Positions 12,605 through 25,475 of a DNA stretch of 64,000 bases are shown one piece after another. The position numbers and the translations under genes were made by a program. The notes under the pieces were generated by a model that searched no databases, was not told the DNA's origin, and saw only the letters and a list, made by a program, of their open reading frames with translations. Every line of letters begins with the position of its first letter. Positions within the stretch are counted from its first letter, which is position 1. Origin of the DNA: Pseudisothecium myosuroides (taxonomy: Eukaryota; Streptophyta; Bryopsida; Hypnales; Lembophyllaceae). The stretch lies in NCBI GenBank assembly GCA_951799445.1, contig OX637287.1:4464001-4528000 (forward strand), read 5' to 3'.

Positions 12605-12801
12605 GTGTCCGATGATGACAGAGAATCCTTCTATATGTAAGACAAAAGTGCAGATGTTCATCCTTGAAATTTTGTGTAAAAAGAGGAACTTTTGCACAAT
12701 AATTTGGCCTCCAATGAGTGCTCTTGTGTTTTTTTTAAGCAAATGATTCACACGGTATCCAAAAACATGATTTCCACAATGACTAGTCCGTACTTCTAGG
12801 G
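12599..12801 (+). repeat. About 200-bp TTAA-ended repeat, copy 2
   Basis: Same family and orientation as 4655-4850, inverted relative to 22333-22561. It ends at CTAGGG followed by TTAA (12802-12805). The same TTAA starts the next element (12806-13486), so the two abut. Confidence 0.7.
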
Positions 12802-12805
12802 TTAA

Positions 12806-13486
12806 CCCTAAAAGAACTCCAAGGAGGCTTTGTGTCCTTTAGATAGTCAACTAAGCTTTGTGCATATTGAAGAATGGATGATCTTCATCCATTCTCGTGT
12901 ATACAACTTTATTGATACCATATCAACATCATTGAATTTAGTTCAAGACATTTTAGTTGTTATTTTATTTTGTATGAGGTAGATTATCAAAAAAATGGTA
13001 CACTCTCTAATAGGGGATTTCAATACTTCAAACTTTTTTTTCCTTGAGACTTGAATTTGACATTCAAAATAATCTTTTTTTCTTTGAATAAATAAAAGTT
13101 ATGAAGTGTAGTTTCTACTCCACTTGGATTTTTTTATAAATAATCATTTTAGTGAAGTTCAAAGTTGAGGGTTTGTAGCCATGTTTCTAAATATAAAATG
13201 GCATAGAAATTTTCTTTATACCACATATTCTACACTATAACATACTTCTATTCTCAAAGTTTTAGATTTTTTGAGGATGATTTGTATTTGATATAAATTT
13301 TCTTCATTTTTTTTCAAAAACTCATGGTAATTTGAAATTTCATGACAAATATTAGATATGTGATTTTGAAAATGAAGCCGGGAATATAACCAAAAAAATT
13401 CACTCATAAGTAGTAAAAAAATGAAAAATATAAAGAATGAGGAATTTTCAAGTATGTCTATGGTTATAGACTCCGTCCTTTAGGGA
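12806..13486. mobile_element. TTAA-flanked element with CCCTAAA termini
   Basis: TTAA lies on both sides (12802-12805 and 13487-13490). The left end is CCCTAAAAGAACTCC; the right end on the opposite strand is TCCCTAAAGGACGGAGTC, so the terminal inverted repeat is imperfect. It is about 680 bp and AT-rich. The minus-strand 63-codon frame inside it has no motif. Confidence 0.65.
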
Positions 13487-13539
13487 TTAATGAGACCTAA
13501 AATCAAGCCTACCAAGTAAATCTCTATATTTTTACTACT

Positions 13540-13908
13540 TTATAATTTGAACTTGAAATTTCTATTATTGAAAGTGTAGTCAAAAGTATTTTGAATAAGC
13601 ACAAGAAATCTTGAATTTAGACATTGTGACAATGAAAATAAAATGCATCAAAAGCACACTAAAAGACAAAAATTACAAAGGTATTGGCAAAACATGCTTA
13701 CTGGTGCAAAATTTGACCAACTACACTCCAAAATGCCCTGATGTTTGCCAAATTTTGCAGTGGTAAGCGTGTTTTGCCAACACCTCTATAATTTTTTGCG
13801 TTTTAGAGTGCTTTTGATCCAATGTCTAAATTGAAGATATTTTGTACCTAATCAAAGTACTTTTGACTAAACTTCTAATGATAGAAATTTCAAATTTGAA
13901 TTACAAGG
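13540..13908. repeat. Long inverted repeat (foldback)
   Basis: Arms of about 160-170 bp (13540-13712 and 13748-13908) pair around a loop of about 35 bp. Matching blocks include TTGGCAAAACA with TGTTTTGCCAA, and TAGTCAAAAGTA with TACTTTTGACTA. Some indels separate the arms, so it is not a very recent copy. Confidence 0.82.
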
Positions 13909-15870
13909 CAATGAAAAGTTAGGATTATATTTGACAAGGTAGTTCTTTTGGACTATTGAAGACATCCTAAGCCACTACCATTGTTGTACGTGTATGTCAT
14001 TTTTGATATATTAGTTGGGCTAAAAGTCTTTAAATTTTCTCAATCCACAAACCTTCATGACTTGCTACTAGTATGTTTCACCAAAAAAAAACTCTTTGCT
14101 ATCATTTCTAGTACAAAGAGTGGAGAATAGTTAAAAAAAATTATTTCTTTTGTATATCCAACCATATAATTTTGCATTAGACATATATAAGATTGGGTGG
14201 AACACTATTCCAAAAACTTTGGCCTTGTAGATTATAAGATTATAGTGTTCAAAGTGAAAAGAAAAAATTATTTTTTCACTTTGTTGTTCTAAATTTTTAG
14301 ACATCAAACCCTCTAATCTAAAAAAGAATTGTACTCCAAAGATATGAATCTTAAATTTGTATAGTGGAGAATTCAATTGAGACTCTGAGGATTTTTTTAT
14401 TAAAAAAATGTTGATTTTCATTCTTTAAAAATATGAAAAGCAAATCCTATATGTTATCTTTTCACAAACTAAGATACCTTGATTGCCCATATAACAAGAT
14501 TTGTCATGATTTTCACATCACTATTTCAAATGGAATTAATCAAAGCTTCACATATAGACATAAATATACACTATCAAGTATCAAGAATTTTTTTGTGTTT
14601 TGTTTTTCTTGCTTGGGCTCAAGCATTTTGTGCTTAGAAGGGCATAATTTTTTCTCTTTGGCATTGATTACAGTAAAAATTATATTCTTAGAAAGCTAGT
14701 ACATTATTTTACCTCCAAAAAAGTTTTTAAAAATCACCATAGAATTTAACATTATAGGAACCTGTCTAAAATCCCCAAATACTCTATTTCAAGACTTTAA
14801 ACCTTTAGGAATTCAAAATGGATCCTATTTGATAAGGATATTGAAAAAAATTCAGAATCTTCTTCTACATATATATTTATTCCTTTTCCATTGATGGAAA
14901 TTGTAGAGATTCCATTTAACCTCTAAATTAAAGCATTGATGGGGTCAAAAATTGCTTTCTTCTTGTGCATAAATAAGATTCAAAATAATTTTTTTTATAC
15001 TTCAACCTTACTATAGTGTATCATATCATTATGGAAATGTTTGGAAATAATTTCATTCTCCTTGATTGATAGATTGCAAGGTTATAACATCTGACATGAG
15101 AAAAAAATGTTTTTCCAACCCTATCAAATAAGTTTAGGAGACTCCTTTTGGAATGAGTTTTTCCACAAAACATTTTTTTAAAGAATTTTCATACTACATC
15201 ATGTAAATTATGTACATTCCAAATTTCAAAAATAAACGAGGGCTTTAATCCGATAGGGACTCTAAGGACTTAAAGTGTCAATGAAATTGTAGGAACGAAG
15301 AATGCCTATGCTCATTTTGGAATTTGATCATTTTTAGTTGACTACCTTAGTGATAGGGTTGCATCCTTCTTGGGTTATACCAACTTCCCAAATTGTCCGA
15401 ACTACCCAATATTTTTTACTTAGAATAACTTTTGATAAAGGCACTCGATTTAAAATTCTTTTAGTTCCCTCAAAGGAGGCTCATGTCCACACCTCTAGTC
15501 AAAATTTTGAAAAGATACATTCAAAAATGACTACGTGGGAACATACCCAAATTTTCAATTGTTTGTTCAACGGATAGTTGGTCATGTAGGGGTTAATCCA
15601 AACATGGCAGTTGACACCCTCCTCAAGAAAGAAAGGCCAACTACACTATGAGAGGCTTGAGCTCTCTCTCCCTTGAGCATTAGCTCACTTTCGACAAACA
15701 TGGCTACTCAAACTTTTTCAGGATAATTTTAGGTCAATGCAAAGCCTCCTTTCCTTTGGTCGAGAGCCACTAATTATTTCCTACCGAATCTGCTAGTAAA
15801 GTTTTTTATTCATTCATTTTCTTTTTTTCGCAACGAAACTAGTTATTTCAAAGGCCACTCCCAGGATGCT
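13909..15870. other. AT-rich intergenic stretch
   Basis: No gene recognised. A TTAA-type end (GTAGGGG then TTAA at 15593-15596) marks the right edge of another element of the TTAA/CCC group, whose left end I could not place. Frames at 14131-14421 (minus) and 14433-14699 (plus) are low-complexity. Confidence 0.45.
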
Positions 15871-18650
15871 ATGGTAAAGTTCCATGTCCCTTTATATGCA
15901 CTTAATAACATTCCTGTACAGTACTGGATGAACTGTACCCTGTGCAAGAATGTTCAGTTGAGGCGGGGAAGTGGAAAACAAGCAATGTTGGAATGGAAGA
16001 TTCCATGCAGAGACGTGGAAATCGCAGTCGAATGGGAAAGCCCGGCCAGCTTGATTCCGAAGGAAAGTGATGAGCCACGGAACTTGGAAAACTCAACCTT
16101 GGAAAGGTCACTCCCTCCAATCCTTCATTTGCTTTAAAAAAGAAGCGGAACGTGGTGAGAATGGTCACATAGTCACTCTGGAAAGAGAGAGCAGGAGCAG
16201 CATGAACGGACAGAAAGGCAGGCAGGCGCTGCCGGAGACTTGCAAAGGAGGCTGTTCGACCCGGTCTTTCGGACATCGATTTGTCCTATTATAGTCACCT
16301 CCAAACTTTGATTTCTGCGGGGAATTGGTACTCTACGTCTCTACAGTAATATTACAAACTGCACCAGTTCAAAATAGTTCAAAATAGTTCAAAATAGTTC
16401 AAAATAGCGTGACTGAGATATAATTAGCGTCACTCGCAGTACTGTATTGGGACAAATCAAGGTAGTACTTCTCCCTACTGACCATGAAGTAATTTTGGTT
16501 TGCGGACAAAAGAAAAAGAGGGTGGAGCTGTGGAGGCTTGGAGGAGGGTAGGCGGGCGGGAATGCATGCCTTGATGACAGGAGACTTGTCGGGTCCCTCA
16601 TTAACGCCGGAGATTGTGCAGCAGAATAGTTCCTTTGCGGCGTGGTCGGTCTATCTCATCACTCTGCAATTTTATTTTTTTTAAACTAGAAAAACTACTG
16701 CCCCAGCTACAGTACTGTTGCGGTGTTGCCTCCCCCACCCCAATCTATAATTCATTATTATTCCAATTAGTGTCGACTTCATCATCACTCCACTGACTTG
16801 CTTCGCGTTCGCATGCAGCAGCTTTCGCAAGAAGCTGGGACCCTCCAAAAGAGAGGAGAGCAAAAAAAAAGCTGGGACGGTAGCTGGGACGGTGTGTGGT
16901 AGGTTGGAAAAAATCCTCGGCCTGCCACTTTACTGTGCATAGCTTGGAATTAATTAAAACTATATTTTTAAGTAGTTTAAGCCAGTGCAATCCATCTGTC
17001 ACAAACTGAACCTTCGTTTTCGGATTGTGCAACGAGAATCGGCACTTGAAATGAATGTTCTTCACTTTTGGAAGAAGCTGGGGGTCTGAGAGTCTGGCAG
17101 GTCGGTACATAACTTGGCTCTGCAGTGCCTGCCAGTTTACTGTACATGACTCGGGTTTCGACTAATAGTATTCTAGAATTGGGACAAAATTTGCAGAAAT
17201 GCGTGCCCACTGCCCAGCAGTGGATATCAGAATGATAAACTACGTATCATAAGATTCTTAACGCGGCAGTCTCTGCTTTCACGTTACCGCGTCCCTCATA
17301 CTGAAATGAACTAAGCGCATCCCCAGTGTATACCGGCAACTGGCCCAGCAAAGGCACCGGCACGGGGCAAGTAGCCTTTTCCAAGCGTAAGAAACCCTAT
17401 TTCAGGTGGTGGTTGGAATCTCGCAGAGGAGCTGGCAGGTGGCGCTCATGGAGCAGAGATGGGCTGAGCTCCAGAAATCATTGAGAACCGGGTTGGAGGA
17501 ATCTGATGAGGAATGGGAGAAAGGGTTTGCTGAACTGCACTGTTGCGGGGTAGCGTGAATTGTTGTGCCCCCGTCAGAATTGCCCAAAGTGCCGGCCGTG
17601 TGAAGATTACGGCAGAGGCCGCTAAGGTGGGGTGCCAAGTAACGGCCGCATTATTTTAATCCCACCCACATGAAAAGCCATAGCCGAATTGTTCATCGTT
17701 TCCATTGAACCTTCTCTAACTTAAGTTAAGTTCCTGAAGGATGCCAAGTTTGCTTTCTAGATCTCCACTGCCATGGCAGGGTGACGCGGCTCCTCTTGCG
17801 TCTGTCTTGGCTTGCCGCTTGCCTGAATTGGATGACTGGAGTGACTGGACTGGACGGAGCTAGCGTTTGGACAGCCGGAATCCCACAAAGGGGGTTGGTG
17901 CACGGAGCTGCATTTGGGCTGCATTTGTGGCGTGGGTACAGCGCTGTTTGGACAGCCAAATTTAATGTGATGCAGACGTTGAGGTCAGGAGTGGGGCCCT
18001 GCCTGCCTTGTACTGGTAGTTCAACATTTTTGGGACTTCGTGACCCATTTGCAAATGGCCGACGGATGTCATTGAACATTGGAACAGGAGATGGAAGTTA
18101 GAACAACTGAAGAGCTGACTGTGGGGGGACTGGGGAAGTGTGGTAATCAGACAGGCAATGGTATCGATCAGACGAGTGTACACTCCAAAGATTCGAACAT
18201 TCTCTTCTTTTATAAAAAACTACTCCGTAGAATTGAATGCTCTGGAGTCAGGATCCAGTGCCGAATCTTGTGTTCCTTGCCCTTCTACGGTGTTTACAAA
18301 AAAGCTGAGTGGTATAAGCTTAAATTATATTGTCAAGATTTGATCGATTGGAGTCTCACCAACTATTCTTTTCAGCTGCCAGTTGGTGCTCCTGCACCGC
18401 TGCGCTGCAGTGGTGATGTGGAATTGACTGGAATATATGTGTGTCTGCATTGATTTCATGTCAGATGCGCAGCAATATCCACTGCATACCAAGAGCCTGA
18501 GTCAACTAGCAATCAGCCCGGCACTAAGATCTTCAAATTCTGGTGTTTTTTGGGTTTTTAAGAAAAAAAATGACCGATCATTCAAATTCTTTGTGGACGG
18601 AGCTAGTTGCAACAAAGGAACATAGGTTCACATGCATCATGGCCTAGTCA
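15871..18650. other. Higher-GC stretch with overlapping open frames, no gene assigned
   Basis: Base composition rises between about 15.9 and 18.5 kb, and frames of 60-124 codons overlap on both strands. None shows a recognised motif, a convincing initiation context or a splice-compatible partner. Overlap on both strands is what raised GC alone produces. A transcribed non-coding locus or an old gene relic cannot be excluded. Confidence 0.4.
16366..16407 (+). repeat. 10-bp tandem repeat, four units
   Basis: The unit AGTTCAAAAT is repeated four times without change, followed by AG. Confidence 0.95.
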
Positions 18651-18899
18651 CGAGTGGTCCCTGATGTGAACAGCTCATGTCGCTAGAAACACTGTAAACT
18701 GTGCTAAAAATCCATATCCAAATTCAAAAATTCACCCTGACGGACCACGGTGTTCTTAGGCCCAAAACTGCTTCAAAATATTTGTATCCAAAGCAAAGCT
18801 AAAATCTTTACCTATATTAATTCATTAACAAATTCAACTATAGGATCCTTTAATTAACTTGTTAGAAAACACTCTCCTAAAATTTTAGAGTATAAAACT

Positions 18900-19612
18900 T
18901 TACCAATTGCAAGGTCATTATGCTTGAATGTCAAATGGTTAAGTTTCACCTTTCAAACTCTTTACCCAAAAATGTGTACGTCTTACAACTTGCATCTTTC
19001 CATAATATGTTGAATAAATAAGTTGGAAATACATATTGAAAGAAAAAAATAATCATTTCTCAAAATAGTAAGTATAAAGAGCTAATTAAAAGTTAAGAAT
19101 ACTAAATTGTTAAGAATTTAGTCATAGAATTGAAAATTTCAATCTCAACAATTGTAATGTTGAAATAAACAATCTACATCCTTCGCTTTAATTTCTTCCA
19201 AAAATACTGAAAATTGAGCTCAAATCAAGACTTCAAAGTTTACATTGGGATAGAGATTTTATAATTGCTTGCAAATTAAAGTTCCTCATGACATTCATCT
19301 CATTAATGGAAATAATTAGAATGATTTAAAGCTTTCAAGTATGTATAAATATAAAAAACCAAATTCAAATTTTTATTTTTCTAAAAATGATTTTTTCTAA
19401 GCTGCTTGGGTTGCATAGGCTTCGAAGAAACTACATATCATACAATAATTTCTTAATTAAAATTAGTCAAATGTTATGAAAATTGTTGCACCATGAAGCT
19501 ACTCCTTGAACACATGTTGTGCGGAAATTTTAAAGAAAATAAATGAAAATTCCATTTGTAAATGAATGAACAAAAACTCTGCGTTGCCAAAAATGTATTT
19601 CAAGGCTTTAGG
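18900..19612 (-). mobile_element. Degenerate relative of the 60.8-kb hairpin element
   Basis: Positions 19410-19560 match the right arm of the element at 60811-61549. Shared blocks include ACATATCAT, TCAAATGTTATGAAAATTGTTG and GAAGCTACTCCT (with small changes). The end near 19598-19612 reads AAGGCTTTAGGAAATAA, a decayed form of the family terminus. The left boundary is uncertain. There is no coding capacity. Confidence 0.6.
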
Positions 19613-19689
19613 AAATAAATGTTGGCATTTACATTTTTGTAGCATTTTAACAAAAATTGTACATATTTTGCTAAAGCTAGACACATTTA

Positions 19690-22328
19690 TGAAGATTGTT
19701 GGTCACTACTAGATCACTGTGCATGTTGATATGGGACAACAGGGTAGCAATCTTGAAGGTTTTATGAAAGTTGAATCAAAACTCATTGCAAGGATATACA
19801 CAAAGAAACAAAAAAGAAAAATGTTGACCATAAGATGATGTGAGTAAAGAGTTTGATGGATAGTTATATACTAATTATGCACCATAGTACAAGTAGGAGG
19901 TGCTATTCTGGAGTGAAGAATCAGCAAATTTTATTGTGTTGTTTTCAACTTCCAATGGTGACTTCATTTCAAATTAAATTGTCCTATTACCTTTCTTATC
20001 TAGAGAATATCTATGCAATTTTATTTTTTATTTTCTAAATTATCACAATGCAACTTTGATGTGACAATTTGGGTGACCATTGTCTATCTATTAATGTTCA
20101 ATCTTTGAAAATATCCACTAATAGATATCTTGGAGGTGGTGGTGCCTTCCTTTCCGGCCTAGTGCTTGCATTTACTATTCGCTCCTATGCCAACCACTAG
20201 TACTAAATAACTACACTGAATAGGGGTTTTAAGGGGATCCATACTAATTAATCGACATTGCACACTATAAATATCTACCTTTGATGTTCATCAATAGTTA
20301 TTGAAATGTCAAAGGACAGTACATCATGTTTCAAACATCTATAGTATTCCACAATAAGTCCCTTTAATTTTTTGGTCCCCTTAATACACCTATATGGTAT
20401 AGTATATTGGTGCCTTCAAGAATAGTTGTTTGAATACCTTCATTTTGGCTAAATAACAGTATTACAGATTCTAAAAGTTTAACTAAGAGTTTTTATTCAT
20501 ATTGTGAACAAAATTAAATCATCAATAAATTTTTAATAACCTGATTGATTAATTTATTTGGCGAAAGAAGAAATTGTTTTAAGTTGGTAGGGATATGTTT
20601 ATAACTATGTCCTTCAAAAAGATTGAGTAATTAACAATAAATAAATAACCTTAATTCTAACATAATTAAGACTACATGAAGTACAAATTAACTATTCATT
20701 TGAGATCAAACCTTTGTCTAAATAGGGAACTAAAGTTTCAATAAGTAACATAGCAAACATAAACTATGTAAACTATGGCTTCTTATAAAACAACACATGA
20801 AATATCCAAATATCACCGTTTGAATGTAGTACTTTAGGTCTAGTTTTATTACTCAAGTTTACTTTTATTGTGGAGTATTCTATTTCCACACCCTTCGTAG
20901 ATCTACAATAGAGTGTTGGAAATAATGTTGGAAATAATGTTTTTTTGTAAATTTTTTATTTTTATTTTTTACTAATCTTAACATTTTATCATAAAAAAAT
21001 TGTTGATTACTAAATTCTTGTTTTCTGCTAATAATAAATTAGACGTTTGCCAGGATATGATTTAAAGTTGCAATATACCATACTTTGTTGTTATAACAAC
21101 AATTGCACAAAAAAAACTTATAACATTCTTTTAGTATTAAAATTTAGAAGTTATATTCCAAGATTTCTTCTGCTTTCACAATTTGAAAAAAACAATGATT
21201 TGATAGCCTAGTTTAACAATAAGGTGGCAAAATAAATTTCAATACATTCTTTGGTTTCAATATTTTATTGAAGTTTATTGAGTTTAAAGTTTCACAAACT
21301 CAAACCAATTGAACATACAATTTTATTCATGATTCATGAAACACAATTCATTTATAAATAAAATACACGCATCTAGAAGGTACTATTAACCCATTATCTT
21401 CAATAAAACAATCCAGCATATAAAAAATTGAAATAATTTTCTTCAAGAATACCAACGTTCGGGATATTTTTTGAATTTTACGAGCTATTTCCCTTTAATT
21501 CCCATATTGGACCATTATTTCAAGTGCCAAGTTCATTTTTTTTCCTCTATTTTTTAAAACCAAATAGAAATGTTTCTCCCCAAACACTGAAGAGAGTACC
21601 ACCGTAATGCATTATCCAACCATAAATGCAATCCATTGACGTACATACATTGTGCCACAAGTTCAACAAGTGAACTACCTCCACAATCAGTTTCCCTAGG
21701 GGCTCCCCCTCTCTTTGTCTTTGTGAGCCTTGTTGTTATAACTTCTCGTCATCATCCTGCAACAATTATTCCAGAAGCTCGTTTGTTACTGGTAAGTTAC
21801 TACGGACGTATGGGTGAATGGGTAGTCTAGGTGAACAAAGTTTTCAGTAAGGACTGCCTGTAAAGTCATCTCAAGCGGCCAGTGCCTAGATAATGCAGAT
21901 TATTTACCGTCAAGGACAAAAGAAAAAAAATTTGTCTACAGAGTGGGTGAAATTTCTCCTCAGCTCGACCAGCCCCCGGCCATGGCCACGGCCGCTTGTA
22001 CTTCAGTGACGACGTGGACGTCACTTATCTCCGTCATTTGACCCCTAAGATGACCCGACTACTTACTTGCTTGTTGGCATTGATGAGTTCATGCTCTTGC
22101 CAGAATTGAAACTCTTTTCTGGCACAAAGCCGTCTGCTTTTTTTTTACAAGCCAAAAAAATATGGACAAACAGCTTGGAGTTGCACAGAAAAACGTAAGT
22201 TATGTGACACTTTAACATAATTGTATACAATGTCGTGTACAGTATCAAGACCAACGAAATGTTGACAATAGTCACCAACATATACAACGTAGGGCTGGAG
22301 TCGAACCTATCGAGTCGAACCAGCAGAT
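19690..22328. other. AT-rich intergenic stretch
   Basis: No gene, RNA gene or well-bounded repeat was seen. 21.6-22.1 kb is less AT-rich, but its frames carry no motif. Confidence 0.45.
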
Positions 22329-22332
22329 TTAA

Positions 22333-22561
22333 CCCTTAAAAGGAGGACGGGCTTGTCACCATGGAAATCATCCTTTTGGGTATTGTGTGAATCATTTGCT
22401 TAAAAGAAACCAAGAGCAATCATTGGAGGTCAAACTACTGTACAAGAGTTTTGTTTTTTCACACAAAATTCCAAGGATGAACGTCTGTACTTCTATTGTC
22501 CTTTATAGAAGGATTCTTTGTCATCCATCGAACAATAAATGTCCATGGCATCGTTCAAGGG
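22333..22561 (-). mobile_element. About 230-bp TTAA-flanked element (family 3)
   Basis: TTAA at 22329-22332 is followed by CCCTTAAAAGGAGGACGGG; the other end is CAAGGG then TTAA at 22562-22565. The body is the reverse complement of the repeats at 4655-4850 and 12599-12801, so this copy defines the family's ends best. It is non-coding and MITE-sized. Confidence 0.72.
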
Positions 22562-22684
22562 TTAAGCCTTCGGTGGACTTACTACAAATCAACAAAAAAT
22601 TCACAGTGATAAGTATTGTCTTCATCATGTCCTAAATTTACTTCATTTTCCACCTTTCTAAAATGAACACAAACGGAGAATTTA

Positions 22685-22692
22685 TTACTATT

Positions 22693-22747
<55 letters not shown>

Positions 22748-22752
22748 TTAAT
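22685..22752 (+). repeat. TAA/ATT trinucleotide microsatellite
   Basis: An almost uninterrupted run of AAT triplets, about 20 units, with slight decay at both edges. Confidence 0.95.
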
Positions 22753-22759
22753 GAAATGT

Positions 22760-25470
22760 AATTGAAGTTAGTTGAAATTAAAAGTTGTTTGATTGCAAAA
22801 AGAACACAGATGAAAAGTTTACTTTCTGGGTGTAGTTAATTCAGTCTTGAGTCCTCGAGTGTCTGTTTCTGCTGTTGCTTAATCAAATTCCTTTGAGACT
22901 CCAGGAAATGACCGTAAGTTATGCTTTCAATGCAGGCGTTACTGTATTTTAGGATGCAAACCAGAGGAGTTCGTCCTTGTTGGTGGAAGCACTCATCAGT
23001 TTAGTTTTAGTTTTTTTCTTTCTTCTTCCAATTGATCACCGTTGCTGTGTTCGTGCAACTCAGCATGGTTGCGTCCACCAGTGATTTCAAAAAACACAAC
23101 AGGCCATGATGAGGCAGCGCAAATGCTTGCAAATCCTCCAACGTCATCAATTGAATGCAACTTAACAGTTTTTTGCATTCATGCATGATTTGATGATTGT
23201 GTGCTCCCAATGGACTGTTGTTTGTACAATATAAGAACGAGCTCGAGAAGGTGAAAGGTCTCCCTCCAGGCAGTGAGCCATGTCCTGCTTGGCTTCATGA
23301 ATTAATTAATGCGGCCACCCCATTGGAGTGAAAATCTCACAAACAAATGAAAGCATCATGTCATGAGCACACAGTTGTTGCAGGACTCCTTCAAGGGCAT
23401 CATGCTCCTAACTCCGAGGTCGCCTACTTTGAGTTATTCTAACCCTTCTCGAGATGGGTAGTTGGGACATGAGTGATAATGCGAACTTGTCCTGCGCCTG
23501 TTGAATCTCAAATGTCCATATGGATGTACTTCCCTCGTGGATTTTGAGGGTTTGAATTGAACAAAAACTGAACCAAGGAGTACCTAAGAAGCCGGTATGA
23601 CTTCTTATGATCCTAAGTCTGACTAGCCAATGAGCGGAAGCTGACATAGTTGCATTGAAAACGGAGCTTGTAATTGTATGTTTTTTTTCTTTTCTTTTTT
23701 TCTTTTTTTTCTTTGGTGCAAACAAAAAGACAATTTCACACAGCCTGGAAGCGAGCGAGAGAGTGCAGGCGGGCTGACCCCCAACACCGGGAGTACATTT
23801 TACAATCATGTTTCACGGGTAATCCACAGAATCTGTGCAACAGCTAGCTAGGCAGGGAACAGACAGGCCTAAAAACTGGAAAATGGGAAGTGAAGCATGT
23901 TTTTTTTAAATAATTTAGGGTACCATGAAATTGCTGAGATTACCTGGTGTTGGAATGACAACTTAATTGTGTGCTGCCACCGATTTGGGTGTGTTGAAAT
24001 TCAAAGGAGCTCATCAGGGTAGGCCAATGATCCACATAGACATTAGACGGAGATGGGTCTTCTTCACACTTTTGAGACAACAACTAGGACGGTGGACTTT
24101 TACTCCATATTTGCAATGATGTGGAAGATCACATGATTCCACACAATGTTCGTTACAATCCAGATCGCCTGACAAACGAGGACGCCCTGGGCTGCGTTCA
24201 CATTACCGCGTCGTCGGTTATTGTGGTGGGGTTGTACTTGATGTCGCGGTCAGGAGATGGGTATTTTCTCTTTCCTTTCCTTTCCTTTCCACAGGCTTTA
24301 GCATCCAAAGTGGGCAATGTGGGAAACCACCGTACGGAATATAATTGTGATATCTTTCCAAAAGAAGGAGAACCAGCCTGGTCTCTTTTTGAGACTGTTT
24401 CAGGACCGCGGCACTGAGGTTTTCAACATTATGGTCACGAGATTTTGAATCAAAATAGCAAGCTTGGAGAAGGGCCTCGTGAAACTTCGAAGTCAGTCGA
24501 GCAGCTTTAGTTTACTTACAAAACTGTACCTTCTTTGCGTAACTGTGAAGCATTTGACTTGTTCCCCTTTGGAATGTCGTGAGGCGAAATTCAATACAAG
24601 CAGCTCTCTGTCCGCCTTTTGGCAGAAGGGTGTGTGGACTTGTTGGGTTATTGTTTGATTTGTTGATTGCACATGTGACCCAAGTCAATTGTTGATGTAT
24701 GTGTTACGAATTTTCATTATTTTTATAACTGGGAATTCCCATTTCCTTGGAAAAGGACAAATAGTTTGAATGGAAGACAAGTGTGTTTCGGACAATAATA
24801 TTGTGGCAAGCGGGCAAGATATTCTAGAATGTCACTGAAGAAGGGGCCAAATAGTTTGGTGCAAGAGTATACCATACTTTAGGAGTCACGTGAAAATCCC
24901 CCCTTTTCCACTGTGGCAACCAAAAAAAAATTAAAAAAATATATAATATTTGTTATTAAGAGCATGTACTTGAGTGTCCAACACCTACCTTTTTGTAATT
25001 TTTTGAACCTCCTCCTGAAGTGAACTTTCCATGTCTGGGGCGCTCCCCAAGAATGTTTTATTTTGCTATTTTCCCTTTTGTTGAAATATTTAATAACTCG
25101 AATATTTGGAACTCCGTTGCAAAAATAGAAAATACCCAGTACTGAATGTCGAGGATTAAAAAAATTAGAACTATAAAAACCCATCAACAGGTCTGATAAA
25201 ACAGAGATGTTCTCTTTACCTAGGCATGAGACGGATTCATCACAACGCCTTGTCTCAATCGCTAACAAACAAACGAAACTCCATTCCACACAAAGCATAC
25301 ACCACTGTAGATTCATAATCGCTCGAACCAAAGATGTTATTTCAAAGATGTTTCAAAAGGTACACAATCTACAAAACGATAACATAGTAACCAATTTGCA
25401 ATTGGGACTCAAAGTTCTGTGCATATAAACAGTGCTAACCATGGGCATCCTATAATGCGCAGTGAATTTG
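22760..25470. other. Intergenic stretch 3' of the formamidase gene
   Basis: No gene recognised. It contains a pyrimidine-rich run near 23690-23712 and a short TTTCC repeat near 24275. The 150-codon minus-strand frame at 24879-25331 lies just downstream of the formamidase stop codon on the same strand. It has no motif and probably overlaps that gene's 3' flank. Confidence 0.45.
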
Positions 25471-25475
25471 AAGCT

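Noticed and set aside
15902..18453. Several overlapping 60-124 codon frames on both strands
   Set aside because: They overlap each other on opposite strands, lack motifs and fit raised GC rather than genes.
24879..25331. 150-codon minus-strand frame
   Set aside because: No motif, low-complexity C-terminus, and it lies just 3' of the formamidase stop codon on the same strand.
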